Source: JAYTQQ01 sp043746635
GTDB lineage: Bacteria > Bdellovibrionota > Bdellovibrionia > Bdellovibrionales > JAMPXM01
Assembly: GCA_043746635.1 (NCBI GenBank)
Contig: JAYTQQ010000152.1
Coordinates: forward strand, 1 to 33,796
Reading direction: 5' to 3'
Length of the DNA: 33,796 nucleotides
Shown one piece after another: positions 8,206-15,002 of the stretch (positions are counted from its first letter, which is position 1; each line of letters starts with the position of its first letter). The notes under the pieces are model-generated. The model saw only the letters and a program-made list of their open reading frames with translations. It was not told the origin of the DNA and did not search any database. A program made the position numbers and the translations under genes.

Positions 8206-10301
8206 TGAAACCAATGGCTGAACGTGCTCACGACACTGCGATCGACGTAAGTGGTCTGGGTGAGAATTTTCTCTGAGTCTAAGAGTAAAACTGATACTGT
8301 GAGTAAACCTTCTGGAGCATTAAACACCACGAAGCCTCCTCCGGCTTCACCCACATCGCCTTTAATCATTTCTCCGCGAGAGTTGAAATAAACAATCTTC
8401 GTCGTATCTGACACCGCTTCACCGAATGCTGCTTTGTATGGGCGATCCGATTGAATGAATCCCATGATGCTACCAGTATGGGCGATCACGTCGAGACCCG
8501 CCTGCTTACGTAATTCTTCAAACCAAGCTTGCTTAACGAGAGGTGCGTAGATCGTATTGCGACTGCGATTCAAAGTCAGTCTCGTCAGCTCGTAGTCTTG
8601 ACCTGCATCCACATCTAAAATCATGAGACCGGTGCCGTCGGCATACTTCAGAGTGGTTTGTCCGCGTTCGTCGGTTTCGACGCCAGAATTTTGACCTAGA
8701 TTCATGATTGCCGCCGGCAAACTTTTTTCGGTATGAAAGCCGTCGAACACCATGATGTTGGCTTCTTTTGATTTTAAGACATCGATATTGAGTTGCGAAA
8801 TACTATTGGCGTCTGCCGGTACAACCGAAGGCTCGGTCAAATGAGAAGCGTATGTCACCTGAAGAGATTGAACTCCTGGGTTCACGCCAACAAAAGCATA
8901 GTAACCGTTTGATGATGTCTCACTTAAGCTTAAATCCGGAATCATCATCTTATTAAAATAAACTGGTTTTAAATTTTGATCGACACTTAAGATCTCAACT
9001 TGTCCGCCGGTGACTGCTTCACCATTTTTAGTGATGCGGCCCCAAACGATTGCCAAATTTTTCATGTCGAGTGGTGCCGTGGCTTCGCCTTCTGGATTAT
9101 TAATTTTATCTGCATTTGGTTGGAGGCTAAGAAGTTCGGTCACCATTTTTTTCGAATACATCGGAATCAAATTGTCGTCACCCGCACTTGCGACCGTGAT
9201 TCCTGGTAGAAAGCCCGTACGCTGAGATTTTAAAATCATTGTTGACTGATTCACTAAATTTGGATCTGAGAAGCGGCCGCCCGCTTCAGAAATAAACTCA
9301 TGCGGAATCATATCCACCATCAGCTTCGTACTCTTAAGAGGTTTCGCTTCAAAGATATCGCTTGAGTTTGCGGCAACGACTCTTCCGACGAGGCCTTGAG
9401 TGGTTGGAGTCAGGCGAATCAAAATTTTTGCGGCGTCCATCGTTGCTCGGCCACTTCCTAAGATTTCGCCCGTCTGGGTACGAAGCTCCGCAACTAAAAG
9501 TCCCGAGGTGCTTCCGACATTGATTTCGAAGCGACCCTCTTTTGTCCACACGACGCCGTTTTCAAAGGCTTGTCCTTTGTCTTCACGGTAAACCACGATG
9601 CGATCTTTCGGAGACGTAAATGCTAAACCTTGATTCATTTCGAGGGCGCCATTGATCGTAACCTGGCGAGAAGGATCTGAGTTTTGAATAAAGCTTTCGC
9701 CTGACACATGTGCTGCGAGCAAAGCAGTTGTTGGTGCGACATCTTTATTTCGGTGAGGAACAATGACCGTTTCGTTCGAAGCGACTGACACGCTCGGCTG
9801 TCGCTGATTTTGTCCGCCACGGTTGATGATCGCAGGATCATGATTGATCATCGGAATAAACAATGCGTTTAAAAGTTCTTCACGAGTGACGCCGACAGAT
9901 TTCAAATCAATATTTTGAACATGCGCAGGATGCACCATTTGCGCAACCGGAACATAAATATCTTGAACTTCGTTTTTGTGAATTGCTTCGTTATCGCTCA
10001 TGATTTTCTCGGCGATTTCTTTCATTGAGCTTAAACCAGAAATCAAAGCAATCTTCGGAACACTTGCGGGAATTTGATCATCACCAAAATCTTTTTCCAT
10101 CAAGATGTCTTCAAGTGCCGCCACGGGTGGAGCGTTGTGGCTCATGTGGATAGTCACGCCTTCAACAAAAACTCTTGAGTCGATACTTTCAGTTTTTTGA
10201 GGAGAAAGTGCCATCATTGCGCCGTAGGCGAGGCCTGCAACCGAAACTATCGCGACGTAAGATGAGCTTCGTTTTTTAGGGCGCGAGAAATGTTTGTACA
10301 T
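8202..10301 (-). CDS. Large envelope-anchored protein with carboxypeptidase-regulatory-like region, function unknown
   Basis: A 699-residue protein with a basic N-terminus (RPKKR), one membrane segment at about residues 14-32 and a long extracytoplasmic part without a single cysteine. Residues 415-485 (GRITKNGEAVTGGQVEI ... SSNGYYAFVGVNPG) look like a carboxypeptidase regulatory-like / transthyretin-type beta sandwich. Another beta-rich block lies at about 245-310, and the last 80 residues are also beta-rich. No catalytic motif is seen. It is the last gene of the leftward cluster, 56 bases after a small lipoprotein gene, and converges on the mltD-like gene. GGAAG precedes the ATG. A surface or adhesion role is only a guess. 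Confidence 0.7.
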   Translation of the reverse strand: MYKHFSRPKKRSSSYVAIVSVAGLAYGAMMALSPQKTESIDSRVFVEGVTIHMSHNAPPVAALEDILMEKDFGDDQIPASVPKIALISGLSSMKEIAEKIMSDNEAIHKNEVQDIYVPVAQMVHPAHVQNIDLKSVGVTREELLNALFIPMINHDPAIINRGGQNQRQPSVSVASNETVIVPHRNKDVAPTTALLAAHVSGESFIQNSDPSRQVTINGALEMNQGLAFTSPKDRIVVYREDKGQAFENGVVWTKEGRFEINVGSTSGLLVAELRTQTGEILGSGRATMDAAKILIRLTPTTQGLVGRVVAANSSDIFEAKPLKSTKLMVDMIPHEFISEAGGRFSDPNLVNQSTMILKSQRTGFLPGITVASAGDDNLIPMYSKKMVTELLSLQPNADKINNPEGEATAPLDMKNLAIVWGRITKNGEAVTGGQVEILSVDQNLKPVYFNKMMIPDLSLSETSSNGYYAFVGVNPGVQSLQVTYASHLTEPSVVPADANSISQLNIDVLKSKEANIMVFDGFHTEKSLPAAIMNLGQNSGVETDERGQTTLKYADGTGLMILDVDAGQDYELTRLTLNRSRNTIYAPLVKQAWFEELRKQAGLDVIAHTGSIMGFIQSDRPYKAAFGEAVSDTTKIVYFNSRGEMIKGDVGEAGGGFVVFNAPEGLLTVSVLLLDSEKILTQTTYVDRSVVSTFSHWFH

Positions 10302-10357
10302 TTGTCTTCCGTGACAAAGTGTTAAAAAGGCAAAACGGTCTCTGTCTTATATGGTAC

Positions 10358-10837
10358 TTAGAAAGGTTTGAAATCGTCAATCATGTTACGATTTTCTCGA
10401 CGATTGGACAATCCCGTCGTGATGCGCCTCACAAGCTCTTTAGTCCTGGCGCCATCTCGACCAATGACCTCATAGTTGCGGCCTTCGCGCTTTTCAATGA
10501 AGACTTCGACCGTGATTGCGTATGGTCTTCCGGCGCCTAAAACAACGACGTGTGCAGTCTCTCGAAAAGTTCCAGCTGAACCGTCAACATCGAATGGACC
10601 TTTTGGAGCAAAATAGTTGGAGTCGTATTCTCGGCCGTTTTCGCTGACCTTGCGGGCTCCACCGGGGAGACTTTCTTTGATCGTTGAACGCGCGACTTGA
10701 AGGGGTTTATCAATATCTTCGATCGTGGCGAGACTCTGGCAACTACAGAGAATCAGGACAAGAATGAGCTGGGTAGCCATGGCTATCCAGGCCTTGAGTT
10801 GGCGTGACCACTGGCCTATCCAAGCCCTGGTCATCAC
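10358..10837 (-). CDS. Small predicted lipoprotein, function unknown
   Basis: 159 residues. A basic N-terminus and hydrophobic stretch end in LILVLILCSCQS, where Leu30-Cys31-Ser32-Cys33 can serve as a lipobox with lipidation at Cys33. The rest is a mixed alpha/beta domain (HVVVLGAGRPYAITVEVFIEKREG) that I do not recognise. The ATG overlaps the transaldolase stop by 4 bases (ATGA), so it is translationally coupled to it. The N-terminus contains a short near-repeat (RAWIGQ and KAWIAM), also visible in the DNA. Likely exported and anchored in a membrane after processing by LspA. Confidence 0.7.
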   Translation of the reverse strand: MMTRAWIGQWSRQLKAWIAMATQLILVLILCSCQSLATIEDIDKPLQVARSTIKESLPGGARKVSENGREYDSNYFAPKGPFDVDGSAGTFRETAHVVVLGAGRPYAITVEVFIEKREGRNYEVIGRDGARTKELVRRITTGLSNRRENRNMIDDFKPF

Positions 10838-11478
10838 TTAGGAACTTTTTCCCAATCTTTTAAGAACTGCTGAATACCTGAGTCGGTCAAAGGATGATTG
10901 CAAAGCATCTTCATCACTTTAAGTGGGCACGTCACGATATCCGCAGCCATCAAAGCGCTCTCTAATACGTGGATAGGATGTCGAACACTCGCAACCAAGA
11001 TCTCTGTTTCGAAGCCATAGTTATCGTAGATTTGGCGAATTTGTGAAATGAGCTCCATCCCATTTGTCGAAACGTCATCAAGACGGCCCACGAAAGGAGA
11101 GACCAAGGTCGCACCCGCCTTAGCAACCAAAAGTGCTTGGAGTGGCGAAAACACGAGAGTGACATTTGTTTTAATTCCGTCTGCGGCGAATTTGCGAACG
11201 GCAACGAGGCCTTCTTCACACATCGGAATTTTTACGACAACGTTGTCATGAATTTTTGCGAGCTGTAAACCTTCGGCATAAATTTTATCGGCTTGCAAAC
11301 TGATCACTTCGGCAGAAACGGGGCCTTTGACTTCCATGCAAATTTCTTTGATGACGTCGTTCATTTTTTTGCCAGTTTTAGCGACGAGTGTTGGGTTTGT
11401 CGTTACGCCGTCAACCCATCCGCGTGCATTTGCTTCACGAATTTCACTGATGTCTGCCGAATCGATAAAAAATTTCAC
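10834..11478 (-). CDS. tal: Transaldolase of the short TalC / fructose-6-phosphate aldolase type
   Basis: Transfers a dihydroxyacetone unit in the non-oxidative pentose phosphate pathway through a Schiff base. Visible signatures are FFIDSADISEI at the N-terminus, GVTTNPTLV, the catalytic lysine Lys83 in VVKIPM, and KTNVTLVFSPLQA. At 214 residues it fits the compact subfamily that includes bacterial transaldolases and FSA; transaldolase is the commoner activity. I chose the GTG at 11478 because AAGGAG lies 6 bases upstream and the conserved sequence begins at once; the ORF is open further upstream but without family sequence. It sits 65 bases after dapB and overlaps the next gene by ATGA. Confidence 0.9.
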   Translation of the reverse strand: MKFFIDSADISEIREANARGWVDGVTTNPTLVAKTGKKMNDVIKEICMEVKGPVSAEVISLQADKIYAEGLQLAKIHDNVVVKIPMCEEGLVAVRKFAADGIKTNVTLVFSPLQALLVAKAGATLVSPFVGRLDDVSTNGMELISQIRQIYDNYGFETEILVASVRHPIHVLESALMAADIVTCPLKVMKMLCNHPLTDSGIQQFLKDWEKVPK

Positions 11479-11543
11479 GCTTTGCTCCTTGAATTTGTTA
11501 GCGCAAGTTTTATGTGTGTCTCGCCGAAAAATCAAGTTCAGAT

Positions 11544-12230
11544 TCAACTTCTAAGCAGATCTCGCATTGTATAATTGCCGGGCTCTTGCTCAGAGAGCCA
11601 GGCGGCCGCACGTATGGCCCCCTTGGCGAAAACGCTACGGTTGAGTGCGGTATGTTCGATTGTGATAGTTTCGCTCGGACTCATCGCCCAAACTTTGTGG
11701 ATTCCGAAGATCTCTCCGCCGCGGATCGACACGGGCTCCGGAAGGGCTTTTGAAACCACTTTCTGAAGTGCTTTCTGCAAACTTTTGGCTGTTCCGCTTG
11801 GGCGATCTTTTTTGTGTCGGTGGTGAAGCTCTTCGATCTGAAAATCAAATTCCTTATGCTTAGAAAAAACGTTCAGCATTTCGGTCATAAGAGCCACGCC
11901 GACGCTAAAGTTAGACGCCCAAAAAACCGGGATCACTTTAGCCGCAGCAATCATTTCTTTTTCTTGGGCATTCGAGATGCCGGTCGTTCCGCCTAAGAAC
12001 GCGACTTTGTTTTTCACGCACCACTTGAGCGCTTCACTCATAGCGTCTGGATTTGAAAAGTCGATCATCACATCTAATTTTTTAGCCGATAAGTCTTTCA
12101 GACTTACGGCTTTTGGCTCCGCCGTTTTTTTGCGAGACACAAAATTCACGATCTCAATCTGTTTTGGCGCAGCCTTAATAATTTCAAGGCCCATTTTACC
12201 GGTAGCTCCTATGAGCGCTGCACGAATCAC
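11544..12230 (-). CDS. dapB: 4-hydroxy-tetrahydrodipicolinate reductase
   Basis: Second committed step of the diaminopimelate/lysine pathway, reducing the DapA product with NAD(P)H. The N-terminal Rossmann motif GATGKMG (residues 8-14) and the catalytic/substrate block ELHHRHKKDRPSGTA (134-148) are intact. At 228 residues it is slightly shorter than the usual 240-270. The start is GTG, overlapping the dapA TGA (GTGA). The C-terminal FAKGAIRAAAWLSEQEPGNYTM is typical. It acts in the cytoplasm directly after DapA. Confidence 0.94.
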   Translation of the reverse strand: MIRAALIGATGKMGLEIIKAAPKQIEIVNFVSRKKTAEPKAVSLKDLSAKKLDVMIDFSNPDAMSEALKWCVKNKVAFLGGTTGISNAQEKEMIAAAKVIPVFWASNFSVGVALMTEMLNVFSKHKEFDFQIEELHHRHKKDRPSGTAKSLQKALQKVVSKALPEPVSIRGGEIFGIHKVWAMSPSETITIEHTALNRSVFAKGAIRAAAWLSEQEPGNYTMRDLLRS

Positions 12231-13093
12231 AGAAGCCCGCTTTCGACCATGCTGGCTTTCAGTTTTGGAATGAGCTCCTCTGACATCGGAGTCAGAGGCA
12301 ACCGCATTTCAGGAGACGCAATAATACCCATTAAAAACAAGGCCATCTTAACCGGAATAGGATTTGGCTCAAGATATAAATTATTAATCGTCATGAGGCT
12401 CGCTTCGAATTTTTTGTCAGATCCGGCTTCTCGCGCTTGAAGGGTCACGAACTCTCTAGGAAAAATATGCGAGCCTACTGAGATGATCCCGTCGCCACCC
12501 GCGTTTATAAAATGCGCGAAGCTTGAATCGTCACCGCTCAAAAGTGTAAACTCTTTCGAAACTCCCGATTTAATTTTACCGGCAAAATGAATATCTCCTG
12601 TCGCCTCTTTAATGCCGACAATTTTTTCTTCTTTCGAAAGTTTCAAAATCGTGTCGAGCTCTAGTTTCGCGACCGTACGAGATGGAACATTGTATAAAAT
12701 AACTGGGATGTCTGAATTCTCAGCTACTTTTTTAAAGTGCGCGAGAAGTCCCGCTTGAGGCGGGCGATTATAATAAGGCACCACTACAAGAGCCGCCGAC
12801 GCCGCGAGATCTGCTGCCTCTTGCGTACGCACAACGGTTTCGGCCGTCGAGTTAGTACCCGTTCCCATGATGACCGGCACTTGGCCCGCTACTTCTCCTT
12901 GTACAAACTTAAAAATTTTTACGCGTTCTTCGGTCGTGAGCGTTGGACTCTCGGCCGTCGTACCATTGACAACAAAGCCTTGAATCCCGCTGTCGAGTTG
13001 AAATTTCAAAAGTTTCTTTAGCGAAGAGTAATCGACCTCGCCCTTTTGAAAAGGAGTAATTAAAGCCGTCGAAACGCCACCAAACTTTTTCAT
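12227..13093 (-). CDS. dapA: 4-hydroxy-tetrahydrodipicolinate synthase
   Basis: Condenses pyruvate with aspartate semialdehyde. The TIM-barrel signatures are complete: NGTTAES with Thr45 and Thr46, Tyr108 in VVPYYNRP, Tyr134 in LYNVPSRT, and Schiff-base Lys162 in GIKEATGD. The ATG at 13093 is set by GGAG six bases upstream; the longer open frame up to 13141 runs into dapF. It has 288 residues. The ATG overlaps the dapF TGA by 4 bases and the dapA stop overlaps the dapB GTG, so all three dap genes are coupled. Confidence 0.95.
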   Translation of the reverse strand: MKKFGGVSTALITPFQKGEVDYSSLKKLLKFQLDSGIQGFVVNGTTAESPTLTTEERVKIFKFVQGEVAGQVPVIMGTGTNSTAETVVRTQEAADLAASAALVVVPYYNRPPQAGLLAHFKKVAENSDIPVILYNVPSRTVAKLELDTILKLSKEEKIVGIKEATGDIHFAGKIKSGVSKEFTLLSGDDSSFAHFINAGGDGIISVGSHIFPREFVTLQAREAGSDKKFEASLMTINNLYLEPNPIPVKMALFLMGIIASPEMRLPLTPMSEELIPKLKASMVESGLL

Positions 13094-13941
13094 TTTTTCT
13101 CCAACTCGGTATGTGTCGATATTGCAAATTTTCCGTCGCAAATAAATTCAGCCGGACCAATGAGGTTTGCTTTCGTCACCTCTTCACGTTGAGCCTGTAA
13201 AATTTCAACCCTGAGCGAGCCACCTGGAGTCTTCAACAAAACGTCCGTGGCTCTTTCGATTTTCCAGAGGGTGATCGCGGCCGCAACGACGCCCGTTCCG
13301 CACGAGAGCGTGAAGTCTTCGACTCCGCGCTCGAATGTCTCGGTCTCGTCGGCGCACAAGAAAGTCACGTTCGCGCCCGCCAAGCCAGTCGAAGGATGAA
13401 ATCGAAAGGCCCCTACGACTTTAAGCTTTTTTTCATGAGATAGAGGCTTCAAAGAATGACAAACAAAATGCGGAACGCCCGTATTCACCAAGAAAACATT
13501 TTGAAGTTGCGAAATCACAGCGCCGAAGGCCGCAAACTCTTTTACCTTGAGGTCGATAGCTTTTGGTACGGCAGTTAACTGATGCAGTTGCACAACGTAA
13601 TGATTTTCATTTTTGACTTTACGAGAAGTCACTTTGATCTCTCCGATTCGACTTCCAAAGATCAACTCGTCTAAGTTCAAAACATGCTTCGCCCAAGAAC
13701 CAAAACAGCGCGCGGCGTTTCCGCAGAATTCAGCTTGAGAACCGTCGCGATTATAAAAATCCCATTTGAATTTTTGATTTTCTTGTTCGACATAAATAAT
13801 ACCATCGGCCCCGACACCAAAATGCCGATCGCAGATTTTTTGCGCAAGGTGTTCTTTCGAATAAGAGGTTAGGCTTTTTTCTCGGAGGTCGATAAATATG
13901 AAGTCGTTGCCGGTGCCCACGAGCTTGGTAAAACTAAGCAT
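13090..13941 (-). CDS. dapF: Diaminopimelate epimerase
   Basis: Epimerises LL- to meso-diaminopimelate, needed for lysine and peptidoglycan. The two catalytic cysteines are Cys73 (EFCGNAARCF) and Cys214 (TLSCGTG), at the positions known in the family. The N-terminal KLVGTGNDFIFID and NRDGSQAE are diagnostic. The ATG at 13941 has AGGAG five bases upstream and follows the stop of the lptM-like gene by a single base. It has 283 residues. Confidence 0.95.
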   Translation of the reverse strand: MLSFTKLVGTGNDFIFIDLREKSLTSYSKEHLAQKICDRHFGVGADGIIYVEQENQKFKWDFYNRDGSQAEFCGNAARCFGSWAKHVLNLDELIFGSRIGEIKVTSRKVKNENHYVVQLHQLTAVPKAIDLKVKEFAAFGAVISQLQNVFLVNTGVPHFVCHSLKPLSHEKKLKVVGAFRFHPSTGLAGANVTFLCADETETFERGVEDFTLSCGTGVVAAAITLWKIERATDVLLKTPGGSLRVEILQAQREEVTKANLIGPAEFICDGKFAISTHTELEKK

Positions 13942-13942
13942 C

Positions 13943-14155
13943 TTACTCCTGCTCGGTTTTATCATAATTTTTGCTTGGCAGTGGTTCTGTGTCGGTCGGA
14001 AGAATCGGCACCAGTGCCTTGGTCGCTCTCTTAAATGATGGTTGTCCGTGACCGAGAGCCGCCGGGGTCAGTGGAGCTTTTGCATCACCTTTCACTCCGC
14101 AAGCAGAGGCTAAAAATACAAGTAGGAGTCCAAACCAGCTCATCCGTGTTTTCAT
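13943..14155 (-). CDS. Small LptM (YifL)-like lipoprotein upstream of dapF
   Basis: A 70-residue protein with a signal peptide and lipobox LASACGVKG (Cys19), then a Pro/Lys-rich tail. The ACGVKG...APLTP segment resembles the CGLKGPLYFP start of enterobacterial LptM, which assists maturation of the LPS exporter LptD. The enterobacterial gene also lies directly upstream of dapF, so lipobox context, size and synteny agree. Sequence similarity beyond the first 15 mature residues is weak, so the role is inferred. It lies 10 bases after the TPR gene and 1 base before dapF. An internal ATG at 14143 is also possible. Confidence 0.65.
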   Translation of the reverse strand: MKTRMSWFGLLLVFLASACGVKGDAKAPLTPAALGHGQPSFKRATKALVPILPTDTEPLPSKNYDKTEQE

Positions 14156-14165
14156 TCTTAAAATC

Positions 14166-15002
14166 CTAGAGTTTGAAAGTTTTCAGTTTGGCTTCAACAT
14201 CTTCGGTACTCTTACACAAATCGACATCTAAATTAAACGATTTTCTTTTTCTTGCCGTCATGGCTTTACACAGCTGCAAATATTTTTGGCCGCTGACTTT
14301 GTCAGGGACACCTTGAGCATTCGAAATCTGCCATTTCCAGAAATAAACTTCCGGATAATCAGGCGATTGAGTCTCCCATAGCGACAATTGCTGTCGCGCT
14401 TTTTTAAAATCTTTTTTTTGAAAGTTTTCATCTACCGAAAACACTTTCATGAATTTTTCAATTCCGTCGAGGTCGATGTCTTTCTCTTTAAGCTCTTCAT
14501 TGAGAGCGTCGAAGTCTTTATGGCAATCCAAAGCCTGAAGGCGAAGAAGATGGTACTCGGCACTCACCGAATCAAAGTTTTCGGCATTCTTGATGTTCGT
14601 GTCGGCGCCCCGACAATCATCGATTCGCAATTGCGCGCGCGCCAGAGCTTTCAAAATCGCCATATTACCATCTTCGAGCTTCAAGGCTTCTTGAAATTTA
14701 TCAATCGCCTCTTTTGGTTTGGTCTCAAGCAAAGATTCACCTTGCGCAAAAGTCGCCTGAGCCTGATCGGTGTAAAATACGCCGCTCAAATTGTCGAGGC
14801 TCGTCCTCAATTCTCGGTAGGCACTTGAATTTTTATTTTCTTTTTGAAGAGCGCGAATCAGAATTTGGCAAGCTTGCAAACGATCATGCTGGAGCGAAAG
14901 ATTCTGAGATTTTGAAATGAGGTCTTTGTAACTCTCTTTTTGATTGGCGAACGCCCCAAAGGCAGTCGCTAAAATGATTAAAAACAGAAGCCCATACGTC
15001 AT
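14166..15002 (-). CDS. Exported TPR-like repeat protein
   Basis: 278 residues with an N-terminal signal peptide ending near AFGAFANQ, so probably periplasmic. The body is all helical, with TPR-type units (for example AIDKFQEALKLEDGNMAILKALARAQ at about residues 98-123, and EYHLLRLQALDCHKDFDALNEEL). No catalytic domain is seen. The ATG overlaps the ftsK stop by 4 bases (ATGA), and the gene lies between ftsK and the lptM-dap genes. A scaffolding role in the envelope or at division is possible but unproven. Confidence 0.7.
   Translation of the reverse strand: MTYGLLFLIILATAFGAFANQKESYKDLISKSQNLSLQHDRLQACQILIRALQKENKNSSAYRELRTSLDNLSGVFYTDQAQATFAQGESLLETKPKEAIDKFQEALKLEDGNMAILKALARAQLRIDDCRGADTNIKNAENFDSVSAEYHLLRLQALDCHKDFDALNEELKEKDIDLDGIEKFMKVFSVDENFQKKDFKKARQQLSLWETQSPDYPEVYFWKWQISNAQGVPDKVSGQKYLQLCKAMTARKRKSFNLDVDLCKSTEDVEAKLKTFKL

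Noticed and set aside
14388..14828. 146-codon open frame on the plus strand
   Set aside because: Lies wholly antisense to the TPR protein gene, is very Phe-rich and has no start signal; a shadow of the Lys/Glu-rich gene.
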